Part shown: in pieces, positions 44,308 to 53,980 of the stretch
How positions within the stretch are numbered: position 1 is the first letter of the stretch
Layout: each line of letters opens with the position of its first letter
Assembly (NCBI GenBank): GCA_000955875.1
Contig: JYOE01000013.1
Span: 145,234-209,233, forward strand
DNA: 64,000 bases
DNA from: Terrabacter sp. 28
GTDB taxonomy: Bacteria; Actinomycetota; Actinomycetes; Actinomycetales; Dermatophilaceae
Reading direction: 5' to 3'
Notes under the pieces: generated by a model
Databases searched by the model: none
What the model was told of the DNA's origin: nothing
The model's input: only the letters and a program-made list of their open reading frames with translations
Made by a program: the position numbers and the translations under genes

Positions 44308-45672
44308 ATGCTTGCGAACAAGCGCATGCTCGCGCTGGGGACGGGCGCCGTGGCAGTGGCCATGACGGTGGCGGCCTGTTCGTCCGGGGCGGTGCAGTCC
44401 GGTGGCGGGTCCACCGGGGCCGGCGGCGGATCCGTCACCCTCAACGTGGCCACCGTGAACAACGGCCAGATGAAGGACATGGAGAAGCTCAAGACCGAGT
44501 ACGAGAAGGCCAACCCCGGCACGAAGGTCAACTTCCAGGTCATGGAGGAGGGAGACCTCCGCGCCGCCGTGACGGCGGACGTCGCGAGCGGCGCCGGCCA
44601 GTACGACATCGTGACCATCGGTGCCTACGAGACGCCCCAGTGGGGATCCAACGGGTGGCTCGTCGACCTCACCCCCGAGCTGCAGTCGGACGCGTCCTAC
44701 GACGTGAACGACCTGCTCCCGCCGGTGCGCGACGTCAACACCTTCGACGGCAAGCTCTTCGCGGTGCCGTTCTACGGCGAGTCCTCGATCCTCATGTACA
44801 ACAAGGAGGTTCTCGACAAGGCCGGCGTCAAGCTGTCCCAGAACCCGACGTGGCAAGAGGTCGCCGACGCGGCCAAGAAGGTCAACACCCCTGACAGGGC
44901 GGGCATCTGCATGCGCGGCAAGCCCGGCTGGGGAGACCTCTTCGCCCCCCTCACCACCGTCGTGCAGACGTTCGGTGGCAGCTGGTACGACAGCAGCTGG
45001 AAGGCCACTGTGAACACCCCGGAGTGGAAGGAAGCCGTCAGCTTCTACAAGAAGATGCTCGACGACTCGGGCGAGAAGGACCCTGTCTCGTACAGCTTCA
45101 ACGAGTGCCTCACCGCACTCAAGGAGGGCAAGGCCGCGATGTGGGCCGACGCCTCCGTCGCCGCCTCGATGCTCGAGGCAGCCGACTCACCGGTGAAGGG
45201 CAAGATGGGCTACGCCCACATGCCGGTCAACAAGACGAAGGAGTCCGGCTGGCTCTGGAGCTGGAACCTCGCCATCCCCGCGTCGACGAAGCAGAAGGAC
45301 GCGGCGGTCAAGTTCGTCAAGTGGGCCACGAGCAAGGACTACATCAAGCTCGTCGGCACGAAGATCGGCTGGTCCAACGTCCCGCCGGGCTCGCGCACCT
45401 CGACCTACGAGCTGCCCGAGTACAAGGACGCAGCCAAGGCGTACGCGCCCATCACCCTCGACGTGATGAGCTCGGTCAACCCGAAGCAGCCGGGCGTCAA
45501 CCCGCAGCCCTGGGTCGGCATCCAGTACGTCTCGATCCCCGAGTTCCAGGACGTCGGCAACCAGTGCGCCCAGCTCGTCGCTGACTACCTTGCCAACCGC
45601 GGCACGATCGACGACGCCCTCGGCAAGTGCCAGAGCATCGCCCAGCAGGCCGGCGACAAGCACAAGAAGTGA
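44308..45672 (+). CDS. Sugar-alcohol ABC transporter substrate-binding lipoprotein
   Basis: 454 residues. Signal peptide with lipobox TVAAC (Cys24), so the protein is anchored to the outer face of the membrane. The rest matches cluster B (SBP_bac_1) binding proteins: VTLNVATVNNGQMKDMEKL, GQYDIVTIGAYETPQWGSNGW in pieces, GKLFAVPFYGESSILMYNKE in pieces and MSSVNPKQPGVNPQPWVGIQY in pieces near the end, typical of mannitol/sorbitol-type receptors. AAAGGAG at 44296-44302 fixes ATG 44308. It leads the operon of permeases and polyol enzymes, so a hexitol or pentitol is the expected ligand. Confidence 0.9.
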   Translation: MLANKRMLALGTGAVAVAMTVAACSSGAVQSGGGSTGAGGGSVTLNVATVNNGQMKDMEKLKTEYEKANPGTKVNFQVMEEGDLRAAVTADVASGAGQYDIVTIGAYETPQWGSNGWLVDLTPELQSDASYDVNDLLPPVRDVNTFDGKLFAVPFYGESSILMYNKEVLDKAGVKLSQNPTWQEVADAAKKVNTPDRAGICMRGKPGWGDLFAPLTTVVQTFGGSWYDSSWKATVNTPEWKEAVSFYKKMLDDSGEKDPVSYSFNECLTALKEGKAAMWADASVAASMLEAADSPVKGKMGYAHMPVNKTKESGWLWSWNLAIPASTKQKDAAVKFVKWATSKDYIKLVGTKIGWSNVPPGSRTSTYELPEYKDAAKAYAPITLDVMSSVNPKQPGVNPQPWVGIQYVSIPEFQDVGNQCAQLVADYLANRGTIDDALGKCQSIAQQAGDKHKK

Positions 45673-45771
45673 CGTCCCCGTGACGTGGTGCCGGGTCCGG
45701 CACGCCCCGGACCCGGCCCCACCCACCTTCCCCGACCCGCAGTCGCACGAGCCGCACAAGGGAGTGCCGAC

Positions 45772-46725
45772 ATGACGACAACCACGACCACCACGCAACC
45801 GACCGAGCTGGACGACGTCCGAGCCGTGACCGCCACGGACAAGCGCCGGCTGCAGCGCAAGGAGCTCTGGAGGAACCGGAGCCTGGTGCTGCCGGCGGTC
45901 ATCTTCCTCATCCTGCTCACGCAGATCCCGTTCCTCACCACCATCGGCTTCTCGCTGACGAAGTGGAACCTGCTCTACCCCAACGAGCGAGCCTTCGCGG
46001 GGTTCGACAACTACACGAGCGCCCTGACCTCGGGTGACCTGTGGCCCTCGATCGTCGCCACGGTGCTCATCACCGCCTTCTCGGTGACCCTCGCAGTCCT
46101 CTTCGGCCTGCTCTTCGCGGTCCTGCTCGACCGCCAGTTCCACGGTCGGGCCGTGGCCCGCACGCTGATGATCACGCCGTTCCTCATCATGCCGGCGGCC
46201 GCCGCGCTCATCTGGAAGTACTCGATGTTCGACACCAACATCGGGATGCTGAACTGGCTCTTCCGGGCGCTGCACCTTCCGGTGGTGTCGTGGAGCACCG
46301 AGCACCCGATGATGACGGTCGTCATCGTGCTGACGTGGCAGTTCACGCCGTTCATGATGCTCATTCTCCTGGCCGGGCTCCAGGGCCAGGACAAGGGCAT
46401 CCTCGAGGCCGCCCAGGTCGACGGGGCGGGGACCTGGCGCACCTTCACCTGGATCACGCTGCCGCACCTGCGGATGTACATCGAGATCGGGGTGCTCCTC
46501 GGCTCGGTCATCATCCTCCAGGTCTTCGACCCGATCGCGATCCTCACCAAGGGCACGGGCGGCACGAAGACCCTCGCCTACCTCCTCTACGAGCGGGCCT
46601 TCATCGGCCTCGACGTCGGGCAGGCGGCGGCATACGGCGTCGTGACCGTCATCCTCACGATCATCGTCGCGACCATCGCGCTCAAGAGCGTCTTCAAGGT
46701 CTTCATGGCAGGAGGAAGCCGATGA
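45772..46725 (+). CDS. ABC sugar-alcohol transporter permease (MalF type)
   Basis: 317 residues. A Thr-rich N-terminus (MTTTTTTTQ) precedes six membrane helices; the first is SLVLPAVIFLILLTQIPFL. The EAA loop that contacts the ATPase is EAAQVDGAGTWRTFTWITLP (about 219-238). The stop overlaps the next permease start (ATGA), which couples the two. GGGAG lies ten bases before the ATG. Works with the binding lipoprotein and the following permease; no ATPase is encoded here. Confidence 0.93.
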   Translation: MTTTTTTTQPTELDDVRAVTATDKRRLQRKELWRNRSLVLPAVIFLILLTQIPFLTTIGFSLTKWNLLYPNERAFAGFDNYTSALTSGDLWPSIVATVLITAFSVTLAVLFGLLFAVLLDRQFHGRAVARTLMITPFLIMPAAAALIWKYSMFDTNIGMLNWLFRALHLPVVSWSTEHPMMTVVIVLTWQFTPFMMLILLAGLQGQDKGILEAAQVDGAGTWRTFTWITLPHLRMYIEIGVLLGSVIILQVFDPIAILTKGTGGTKTLAYLLYERAFIGLDVGQAAAYGVVTVILTIIVATIALKSVFKVFMAGGSR

Positions 46726-47546
46726 ACAGCTCGACCCGCTCGGCTCGCGGGGCCCTCGTCACTCTCGTCACCTGGATCCTCGTCCTCATCTTCTTCTTCC
46801 CCGTGCTGTGGATGTTCCTCAACGGGTTCAAGCCGGAGTCGTTGGCGTCGTCCATCAACCCGTCGTTCATCTTCAAGCCCGTGACCGAGGGCTACCAGCT
46901 CGCCATGGACCGCGGGATGGCCGGCTACCTGCAGAACTCGCTGACCGCGGCGGTGACCTCGACGATCATCTCCGTCCTGCTGGCGATCCCGGCGGCGTAC
47001 GCGCTCTCGATCCGACGGGTGAAGAACGTGCAGAACTCGCTCTCGTTCTTCATCTCGACCCGGTTCATGCCCCTCGCGGCGATCGTGCTGCCACTCTTCA
47101 TGATCTTCAAGACCGTCGGGCTGCTCGACAACATCTACGTCCTCGCGATCGTCTACGGCGCCATGAACCTGCCCGTGACGGTGTGGATGATGCGGTCGTT
47201 CCTCCTCGAGGTCCCGTTCGAGATCATCGAGGCGGCCCGCGTCGACGGTGCCGGCATGTTCCGCGAGATCGTGCGGATCGTCCTGCCGCTCGTGCTCCCC
47301 GGCGTCGCGGCCGCGGCTCTCATCAGCTTCATCTTCGCGTGGAACGAGTACTTCCTCGCGCTGCTGCTGACCAGCTCGGCCGCCCGCACCACCCCGCCCT
47401 TCCTCGGCAGCTTCGTCGACGGTCGAGGCCAGTTCCTCGCCGTCCTCTCGGCCGCCGCGACGATTGCCGCGCTGCCGGTCATCATCGCCGGCTGGGTGGC
47501 GCAGAAGCAGCTCGTCCGTGGCCTCTCGATGGGAGCGATCAAGTGA
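46722..47546 (+). CDS. ABC sugar-alcohol transporter permease (MalG type)
   Basis: 274 residues, six helices, beginning RGALVTLVTWILVLIFFFPV. The EAA loop is EAARVDGAGMFREIVRIVLP (about 168-187). Overlaps both neighbours by four bases (ATGA before, GTGA after), so translation is coupled across the operon. It forms the membrane channel with the preceding subunit. The ATP-binding subunit must come from elsewhere, most likely the shared MsiK-type ATPase used by many actinobacterial sugar importers. Confidence 0.93.
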   Translation: MNSSTRSARGALVTLVTWILVLIFFFPVLWMFLNGFKPESLASSINPSFIFKPVTEGYQLAMDRGMAGYLQNSLTAAVTSTIISVLLAIPAAYALSIRRVKNVQNSLSFFISTRFMPLAAIVLPLFMIFKTVGLLDNIYVLAIVYGAMNLPVTVWMMRSFLLEVPFEIIEAARVDGAGMFREIVRIVLPLVLPGVAAAALISFIFAWNEYFLALLLTSSAARTTPPFLGSFVDGRGQFLAVLSAAATIAALPVIIAGWVAQKQLVRGLSMGAIK

Positions 47547-48322
47547 CCGGAACAGCAGTGCGACCCGAGGGCAGGACTGCCAGGGACGAGGCGCGCAGTC
47601 TCGAGGACACGGTCGTCGTCGTCACCGGCGCCGGCGGCGGCATCGGCGGCGCCATCGCCCGCCTGGTGCTCGAAGCCGGGGGCCGCGTCGTCGCCGGGGA
47701 CCTACGGCCCGACGCGCTCGCCCCGCTGCGCGACCAGTGGGACGAGGAACGTCTGGCCACCCACGTCGGCGACGTCAGGGGCGAGGCCACGGCAGACGCG
47801 CTCGTCAACGCCGGCGTCGCAGCCTTCGGCCGCATCGACTCCGTGGTCGCCAACGCGGCCGTGGGCTTCTACGGCGGGCTGCTCGACTACACCGCGGACG
47901 AGGTGTCGCTCATGGTGGACGTCAACGTCAAGGGCACCGTCTGGCTGGCCCGGGCCGCCGTGCGCCAGTTCCGGGCCCAGGGCGACGGCGGAGACATCGT
48001 CATCATCGGCTCGGTGGCCGGACTCCTGATCGGCGGGGGCAAGGAGGCGGTGTACGCCGCCACCAAGGGCGCGCAGATCAACCTCGGCTACGCCCTCGAC
48101 CGTGAGCTGCGCAGCGAGGGCATCCGGACGACGACCATCGCCCCGGCCGGCGTCAACACCGCCTTTGCGGCGGCCGACGGACGCTTCGGCGACCGTGACC
48201 CGTCCGAGGGTGACTTCATGGAGCCGTCCGACATCGCGCAGGCGGTGACGTACACCCTGCGCCAGCCGCGGAGGATGCGGACCGAGCTGTGGACCATGTG
48301 GAGCATGTCCGAGGTCCATTGA
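47543..48322 (+). CDS. Short-chain dehydrogenase of the polyol operon
   Basis: 259 residues from GTG 47543, overlapping the permease stop. The dinucleotide motif TGAGGGIGG is at 28-36, NAAVG at about 104-108, and the catalytic Ser157, Tyr171, and Lys175 (YAATK) are in place. Classical SDR. The operon setting suggests oxidation of a sugar alcohol or an intermediate, for example sorbitol or arabitol to ketose. The exact substrate cannot be read from sequence. Confidence 0.88.
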   Translation: MTGTAVRPEGRTARDEARSLEDTVVVVTGAGGGIGGAIARLVLEAGGRVVAGDLRPDALAPLRDQWDEERLATHVGDVRGEATADALVNAGVAAFGRIDSVVANAAVGFYGGLLDYTADEVSLMVDVNVKGTVWLARAAVRQFRAQGDGGDIVIIGSVAGLLIGGGKEAVYAATKGAQINLGYALDRELRSEGIRTTTIAPAGVNTAFAAADGRFGDRDPSEGDFMEPSDIAQAVTYTLRQPRRMRTELWTMWSMSEVH

Positions 48323-48332
48323 CGCCCGCGTC

Positions 48333-48370
48333 GACCCCGTGGCGACGGACTCGCCTCCTGCCACGGGGTC
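48333..48370 (+). terminator. Intraoperon hairpin
   Basis: GACCCCGTGGC pairs perfectly with GCCACGGGGTC across a 16-base loop, just after the SDR stop and before the dehydrogenase gene. With no U-run it may be a stabilising or partial-termination structure that sets levels of the two halves of the operon. Confidence 0.5.
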
Positions 48371-48410
48371 TCCCACCCCACCTCAGCCTTCGAGATCACG
48401 AAGAGGACCC

Positions 48411-49928
48411 ATGACCACCACGCCTGCACCGTTGCCGTCGCCACCCGCGCGGCTGTCGGCGAGCACGTATGCCGCCCTCCCGCCGGAGGTGGGCAGGCCG
48501 GCATACGACCGCAGCACGGTCACCCCCGGCATCGTGCACTTCGGCGTCGGTGGCTTCCACCGCGCGCACCAGGCCATGTACCTCGACCGGCTCATGGAGA
48601 GGGGCGAGGCCCTCGAATGGGGCATCTGCGGTGTCGGCGCCCTCCCCCACGACCGCCGGATCGTCGACACGCTCACCGCGCAGGACGGGCTCTACACGCT
48701 GGTCGTCAAGCACCCCGACGGGCACCGGGAAGCGCGCGTCATCGGCAGCATCGTCGAGATGCTGTTCGCGCCGGACGACCCGCAGGCCGTCGTCGACCGG
48801 CTCGCCGACCCACGCACGCGCATCGTGTCCCTGACGATCACCGAGGGCGGCTACCTCGTCAACCAGGTGACCGGGGAGTTCGACGCCGACGACCCCGGGA
48901 TCCGGGCCGACCTCGAGCACGGCGCGGTCCCTCGCACCGTCTTCGGCTACGTCGTCGCCGGGCTCGCGGCGAGGCGGGCCGCCGGCCAGACGCCGTTCAC
49001 CGTCATGTCGTGCGACAACCTCCCCGGCAACGGCGACGTCGCGCGCAGGATGATGACGGCGTTCGCGCGGCTCAAGGACCCCGGGCTGGCCGACTGGATG
49101 GACGAGCACGTGCAGTTCCCCAACGGCATGGTCGACCGCATCACCCCGGTCACGGCGCCCGAGGACATCGACCGGCTCGCCGACGAGTTCGGCGTGCAGG
49201 ACGGGTGGCCCGTCGTCTGCGAGCCGTTCACGCAGTGGGTGCTCGAGGACCACTTCACCGACGGGCGCCCGCCCTTCGAGGACGCCGGCGTGCAGCTCGT
49301 CGACGACGTCGTGCCGTACGAGCTGATGAAGCTGCGGCTGCTCAACGCGAGCCACCAGGCGCTCTGCTACCTCGGCTACCTCTCGGGCTACCGCTACGCG
49401 CACGAGGTCTGCCAGGACCCGCTCTTCGTCGACTTCCTGCTCGGCTACATGGAGCGGGAGGGCAGCCCGACGCTCCCCGACGTGCCCGGCGTCGACCTCG
49501 ACGCGTACCGGCACCAGCTCATCGAGCGCTTCGCCAACTCGGAGGTGCGTGACACGCTCGCCCGCCTCTGCGCCGAGTCGTCCGACCGCATCCCCAAGTG
49601 GCTCGTCCCCGTCATCAACAGGAACCTCGAGACGGGCGGTGAGATCGCGCGCTCGGCCCTCGTCGTCGCCTCGTGGGCACGCTATGCCGAGGGCGTCGAC
49701 GAGCAGGGCGAGCCGATCGAAGTCGTCGACCGCATCAGGGACCGCATCATGGCGGCGGCCGCCCGGCAGGCCGACGACCCGCTGGCGTTCCTGCGCGACA
49801 GGGACCTCTTCGGGGGGCTCGCGGACGACGCCCGGTTCGCCGAGGTCTTCACCGAGGCACTCTCGGCCTTGCACGAGAAGGGCGCTCGGGAGACTCTGCA
49901 GTCATGGAGCAGTCGGGTGAGCACGTGA
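48411..49928 (+). CDS. Mannitol 2-dehydrogenase family polyol dehydrogenase
   Basis: 505 residues, the length of the long-chain mannitol dehydrogenase group (mannitol, arabinitol, fructuronate, altronate). The N-terminal Rossmann domain has [19 protein letters not shown] in pieces (about 41-59) and SLTITEGGY. The catalytic domain carries [20 protein letters not shown] in pieces (about 306-325) with the Lys, Asn, and His of the active site. Likely oxidises D-mannitol to fructose or D-arabinitol to xylulose; the kinase next to it favours the second. The octamer occurs twice near the 5' end, at 48467 and 48499. Confidence 0.9.
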   Translation: MTTTPAPLPSPPARLSASTYAALPPEVGRPAYDRSTVTPGIVHFGVGGFHRAHQAMYLDRLMERGEALEWGICGVGALPHDRRIVDTLTAQDGLYTLVVKHPDGHREARVIGSIVEMLFAPDDPQAVVDRLADPRTRIVSLTITEGGYLVNQVTGEFDADDPGIRADLEHGAVPRTVFGYVVAGLAARRAAGQTPFTVMSCDNLPGNGDVARRMMTAFARLKDPGLADWMDEHVQFPNGMVDRITPVTAPEDIDRLADEFGVQDGWPVVCEPFTQWVLEDHFTDGRPPFEDAGVQLVDDVVPYELMKLRLLNASHQALCYLGYLSGYRYAHEVCQDPLFVDFLLGYMEREGSPTLPDVPGVDLDAYRHQLIERFANSEVRDTLARLCAESSDRIPKWLVPVINRNLETGGEIARSALVVASWARYAEGVDEQGEPIEVVDRIRDRIMAAAARQADDPLAFLRDRDLFGGLADDARFAEVFTEALSALHEKGARETLQSWSSRVST

Positions 49929-51346
49929 CCCACGGCCGGACCCTCGTCGCCGGGGTCGACAGCTCGACGCAGTCGACGAAGATCGTCGTGTGCGACGCCG
50001 ACACCGGCGCGGTGGTGCGCACCGCCCGGGCACCCCACCCCGACGGGACGGAGGTGCATCCCGACCGGTGGTGGGAGGCGTTCGAGCAGGCCGGCGGCGG
50101 CGGCATCCTCGACGGGGTGGCCGCCCTGGCCGTGGGCGGCCAGCAGCACGGCATGGTCGCGCTCGACGAGTCCGGCGCCGTGGTGCGAGACGCGCTCCTG
50201 TGGAACGACACCCGCAGCGCCCGGGCGGCCGGCGACCTGACCGACGAGCTCGGCGGGCGCTCGGCGTGGGTCGACGCGGTGGGCCTCGTGCTCGTGCCGA
50301 GCTTCACCGTGACCAAGCTGCGATGGCTCGCGGAGCACGAGCCGGAGAACGCCACCCGCGTTGCCCGAGTGGTGCTGCCACACGACTGGCTGACCGGACG
50401 GATCCTGCAGCAGGGCAACGGTTTCGAGCAGTGGACCACCGACCGCGGCGACGCCTCGGGCACGGGCTACTGGTCGGCCGCCACGGGCGAGTACCGGCCC
50501 GACCTGCTGAGACGGGCCTTCGGCCGGGACCTCGAGGTGCCGCACGTGCTCGCGCCCGCCGAGGCGGCCGGGCGCACCTCCGACGGCAGGCTCGTGGCGG
50601 CAGGCACCGGCGACAACATGGGCGCGGCCCTCGGCCTGACGCTGCACCCCGGCGACGTCGTGGTGTCCCTCGGCACCAGCGGCACGGTCTTCACGCCGCA
50701 CCGCTCCGCGATCCGCGACGAGACCGGCGCCATCGCGGGGTTCGCCGACGCAACCGGTCACCACCTCCCGCTCATGTGCACCCTCAACGCCGCACGCGTG
50801 CTGACGGCCGCGGCGTCGATGCTCGGCGTCGACCTCACCGAGCTCGATCACCTTGCCCTGCAGGCTTCTCCGGGTGCCGGCGGGCTGAGCCTGCTGCCGT
50901 ATCTCGACGGCGAGAGGACGCCCGACCTGCCCGACGCGACGGGCACGCTCAGCGGGCTCACCCGTTCCAACTCGACCCCCGAGAACCTCGCCCGGGCTGC
51001 GGTCGAGGGCATGCTGTGCAACCTCGTCGCCGGCGTCGACGCCCTCCGCGCACACGGCGTCGGCGTCGAGCGCATCCTGCTCATCGGTGGCGCCGCCGCG
51101 TCGCGGGCCGTCCGCGAGATCGCGCCAGGGCTCTTCCGCGCACCCGTCGTCGTGCCGGCCCCCGCCGAGTACGTCGGGGTCGGGGCAGCCCGGCAGGCCG
51201 CCTGGGCGCTCTCGGGCGAGGCGGACCCGCCGACCTGGGCGCTCGAGGTCGACTCGGCGTATGCCGTCGGCCCGGGTGACGAGGAGGCCCATGCCGCCGT
51301 CGTGGCCCGCTACCAGGACCTCCTCGCGCGCACGCACGGCCGCTGA
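49925..51346 (+). CDS. xylB: Xylulokinase
   Basis: 473 residues from GTG 49925, which overlaps the dehydrogenase stop (GTGA); an ATG at 49904 in frame would add seven residues. FGGY-family sugar kinase: [10 protein letters not shown] near residue 10 (ATP phosphate loop), [11 protein letters not shown] (about 65-75), [29 protein letters not shown], and the C-terminal motif [16 protein letters not shown] (about 382-397). D-xylulose to xylulose 5-phosphate, entering the pentose phosphate pathway. Ends the polyol operon. Confidence 0.9.
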   Translation: MTHGRTLVAGVDSSTQSTKIVVCDADTGAVVRTARAPHPDGTEVHPDRWWEAFEQAGGGGILDGVAALAVGGQQHGMVALDESGAVVRDALLWNDTRSARAAGDLTDELGGRSAWVDAVGLVLVPSFTVTKLRWLAEHEPENATRVARVVLPHDWLTGRILQQGNGFEQWTTDRGDASGTGYWSAATGEYRPDLLRRAFGRDLEVPHVLAPAEAAGRTSDGRLVAAGTGDNMGAALGLTLHPGDVVVSLGTSGTVFTPHRSAIRDETGAIAGFADATGHHLPLMCTLNAARVLTAAASMLGVDLTELDHLALQASPGAGGLSLLPYLDGERTPDLPDATGTLSGLTRSNSTPENLARAAVEGMLCNLVAGVDALRAHGVGVERILLIGGAAASRAVREIAPGLFRAPVVVPAPAEYVGVGAARQAAWALSGEADPPTWALEVDSAYAVGPGDEEAHAAVVARYQDLLARTHGR

Positions 51347-51385
51347 CGGCGGCGACAGCGACGTCACGGGGCGGCGCCGCACTCC

Positions 51386-52096
51386 TCAGCGGTACTCGGG
51401 GTTGTGCCAGCCGAAGTGCTCGCCCTCGTTCCACGCCGACCGCTGGTTGCCGTAGGCCGGCACGCCGCCGGCGTCGTGCAGCATGCGGGCGAGGTGCATG
51501 AGGTTCCACGTCATGAAGGTCGTGTTGCGGTTGGTGAAGTCGTTCTCGGGGCCGCCGCTGCCGGGGTCGAGGTAGCTCGGTCCGGGCCCGGCCTCACCGA
51601 TCCAGCCGGCGTCGGCGTTGGGCGGGATGGTGTAGCCGACGTGCTGGAGGCTGTAGAGGACGTTCTGCGCGCAGTGCTTGATGCCGTCCTCGTTGCCGGT
51701 GATGAGGCACCCTGCGACCCGGCCGTAGAAGAGGTACTGGCCCTTGTCGTTGAGCTGCCCGCTCAGCGAGTAGATCCGCTCGATGAACCTCTTGGTGACG
51801 CTGGAGTTGTCGCCCAGCCAGATCGGGCCGGCGACGACGAGGATCTGGCTCTCGAGGATCCCCGGGTAGAGGTCGGGCCAGGCGTCAGTCTTCCAGCCGT
51901 GCTCGCGCATGTCGGGGTAGACGCCCGTCGCGACGTCGTGGTCGACGAGACGGATCTCGTCGACGGCGACGCCGTGCTCGCGCATGATCGCCGTGCTGGC
52001 GTCGACGAGGCCCTGGGTGTGGCTCAGCTCGGGGCTCTTCTTGAGGGTGCAGTTGACGTACGTGGCCTTGAGGCCCGTGAAGTCCCAGTCGGTCAT
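51386..52096 (-). CDS. Flavodoxin-fold NAD(P)H-dependent oxidoreductase
   Basis: 236 residues. Flavodoxin-like/NADPH-dependent FMN reductase fold: start LKATYVNCTLKKSPELSHTQGL in pieces (about 8-29), ILVVAGPIWLGDNSSVTKRFIER in pieces (about 92-114), and YFYGRVAGCLITGNEDGIKHC-like segment (about 128-146). A Tyr/Asn/Trp-rich C-terminal extension (FTNRNTTFMTWNLMHLARML) is conserved in one actinobacterial subgroup. Flavin cofactor expected; physiological substrate unknown. It is on the same strand as argS, 56 bp after its stop. Confidence 0.8.
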   Translation of the reverse strand: MTDWDFTGLKATYVNCTLKKSPELSHTQGLVDASTAIMREHGVAVDEIRLVDHDVATGVYPDMREHGWKTDAWPDLYPGILESQILVVAGPIWLGDNSSVTKRFIERIYSLSGQLNDKGQYLFYGRVAGCLITGNEDGIKHCAQNVLYSLQHVGYTIPPNADAGWIGEAGPGPSYLDPGSGGPENDFTNRNTTFMTWNLMHLARMLHDAGGVPAYGNQRSAWNEGEHFGWHNPEYR

Positions 52097-52152
52097 GGGA
52101 CGACTCTCCTCCCGGCGGAACGGGCCGGGTGGAAAATCGCCACACGGCCGTC

Positions 52153-53913
52153 CTACATCTGGTCGGGTGACTCCAGGCCGAGCAGGTCGAGGCCGGTCGT
52201 CATGACCCTGAGGACGAGGGCGCACAGGGTCAGCCGCGACTCCCTGACCTCGTCGAGCTCGGCCTTGAGCACCGGGCAGTTCTCGTAGAACGCGGAGAAC
52301 GCCTGGGCCAGCTCGAAGAGGTAGCTCGCGAGCCGGTGCGGCTCGTAGGTCGCGCCGACCTCGGCGACGACGTCACCGAAACCGAGCAGGTGCATCGCCA
52401 GCGCCCGCTCGTGGGGCTCGCCGAGGATCAGCGTCGCCTGCTGGGCGGCCGGGTCGTGGCCCACCTGGCGGAAGATCGACCGGATGCGGGCGACGACGTA
52501 CTGCAGGTACGGGCCCGTGTTGCCGGTCAGTGCGAGCATGCGGTCGAGGTCGAAGACGTACTCGCTGTCGTGCGCGACGGACAGGTCGGCGTACTTCACG
52601 GCACCGATGCCGATCTGGCGCGCGATGGTCGCGCGCGTCGCGTCGTCGAGCTCGGGCCGGGCCTCGTCGATCACCGACCGGGCCTTGTCGACGGCCTCGT
52701 CGAGCAGCGCCATGAGCCGCAGGGGCTTGCCCGAGCGGGTCTTGAGGATCTTGCGGTCGTCGCCCAGCACGTTGCCGATCTGGACGTGGATGGGCGTGAC
52801 GTCGTCGGGCAGCCACCCGGCCTTGCGCGCGGTGTCCCACACCATGTTGAGGTGCAGCGCCTGCGGGGCGCCGATGACGTAGAGCACCCGGTGCGCGTCG
52901 AGGTCGTGGACGCGGTACTTGATGGTCGCCAGATCCGTTGTGGCATAGCCGTATCCACCGTCCGACTTGCGGATGATGAGCGGCACGGGCTTGCCCTCGC
53001 GGCCGGTGTAGCCGTCGAGGAAGACGCACAGGGCGCCGTCGGACACCTCCGCGATGCCCCGCGACTCGAGCTCCTCGCAGATGCCGGGCAGCGCGTCGTT
53101 GTACATCGACTCGCCTGCGAGGTGCAGGTCGGTCAGCGTCACGCCGAGCGTCGAGTAGAGCTTGTTGAAGTAGACCTTGGAGAGGTCGACGAGCTCGTTC
53201 CAGAGCCGGAGGGTCTCGGGGTCGCCGGCCTGGAGCAGCACGACCCGCGAGCGGGCGCGCACGTTGAAGTCACCGGCACTGCCGGCGGGCTCGGCCTTCT
53301 CGGCGGCGTCGAACTTGACGCGAGCCGACTGGTAGAACGCGTTGGGGTCGGTGACGAGCAGACCTGCCTCCTCAGAGCCCTCGCCGACCTCGAGCAGGTG
53401 CTCGATGAGCATGCCGAAGGGCGTGCCCCAGTCACCGATGTGGTTCTGCCGGATGACGTTGTGGCCGAGGTGCTCGAGGGTGCGGGCGATCGAGTCGCCG
53501 ACGACCGTGGTGCGCAGATGGCCGACGTGCATCTCCTTGGCGACGTTGGGCGCCGAGTAGTCGATCGGGATGTTCTGCGCCGTCTCGAGCGGGACGCCGG
53601 TGCGCTCGTCGGCCTCGACGTCCTGCAGCAGGCTCGCGAGCCAGGTGTCGGTGAAGGTGAGGTTGATGAAGCCCGGCCCACTCACCTCGACCTTGTCGCA
53701 CACACCGGCGAGGTCGAGCGCGTCGACGATCTTCGACGCGACGTCACGCGGCGGCATACCGACCTTCTTGGCGAGGGCGAGCGCGGCGTTGACCTGCACG
53801 TCGGCGAACTGCGACGGACGCAGCACCGGGTCGGCCTCGCGGAAGTCGTCGCCGAGGGCGGCGGCGATCGCGGACTGGACCTTGGGCGTGAGCGCGACGA
53901 GGGGTGAAACCAT
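52153..53913 (-). CDS. argS: Arginyl-tRNA synthetase
   Basis: 586 residues, class I. The N-terminal Add-1 domain (to about 110) is followed by DYSAPNVAKEMHVGHLRTTVVGDS in pieces, in which HVGH (129-132) is the HIGH-type ATP motif. The KMSKS motif is replaced by KTRSGKPLRL, as in many ArgRS enzymes. The C-terminal anticodon-binding domain has YLQYVVARIRSIFRQ and ends at residue 586. TAGACT seven bases before ATG 53913 suggests a leaderless message. Confidence 0.95.
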   Translation of the reverse strand: MVSPLVALTPKVQSAIAAALGDDFREADPVLRPSQFADVQVNAALALAKKVGMPPRDVASKIVDALDLAGVCDKVEVSGPGFINLTFTDTWLASLLQDVEADERTGVPLETAQNIPIDYSAPNVAKEMHVGHLRTTVVGDSIARTLEHLGHNVIRQNHIGDWGTPFGMLIEHLLEVGEGSEEAGLLVTDPNAFYQSARVKFDAAEKAEPAGSAGDFNVRARSRVVLLQAGDPETLRLWNELVDLSKVYFNKLYSTLGVTLTDLHLAGESMYNDALPGICEELESRGIAEVSDGALCVFLDGYTGREGKPVPLIIRKSDGGYGYATTDLATIKYRVHDLDAHRVLYVIGAPQALHLNMVWDTARKAGWLPDDVTPIHVQIGNVLGDDRKILKTRSGKPLRLMALLDEAVDKARSVIDEARPELDDATRATIARQIGIGAVKYADLSVAHDSEYVFDLDRMLALTGNTGPYLQYVVARIRSIFRQVGHDPAAQQATLILGEPHERALAMHLLGFGDVVAEVGATYEPHRLASYLFELAQAFSAFYENCPVLKAELDEVRESRLTLCALVLRVMTTGLDLLGLESPDQM

Positions 53914-53920
53914 GCGGGCC

Positions 53921-53926
53921 AGTCTA
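53921..53926 (-). promoter_or_regulatory. -10 element for leaderless argS
   Basis: TAGACT on the minus strand, seven bases before ATG 53913, with no Shine-Dalgarno sequence. Confidence 0.5.
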
Positions 53927-53980
53927 TGAGCGCGCGTGGAGTGCCCGCGCCACCGTTTCAGCGGGGCGCGGGCAGCTCAC

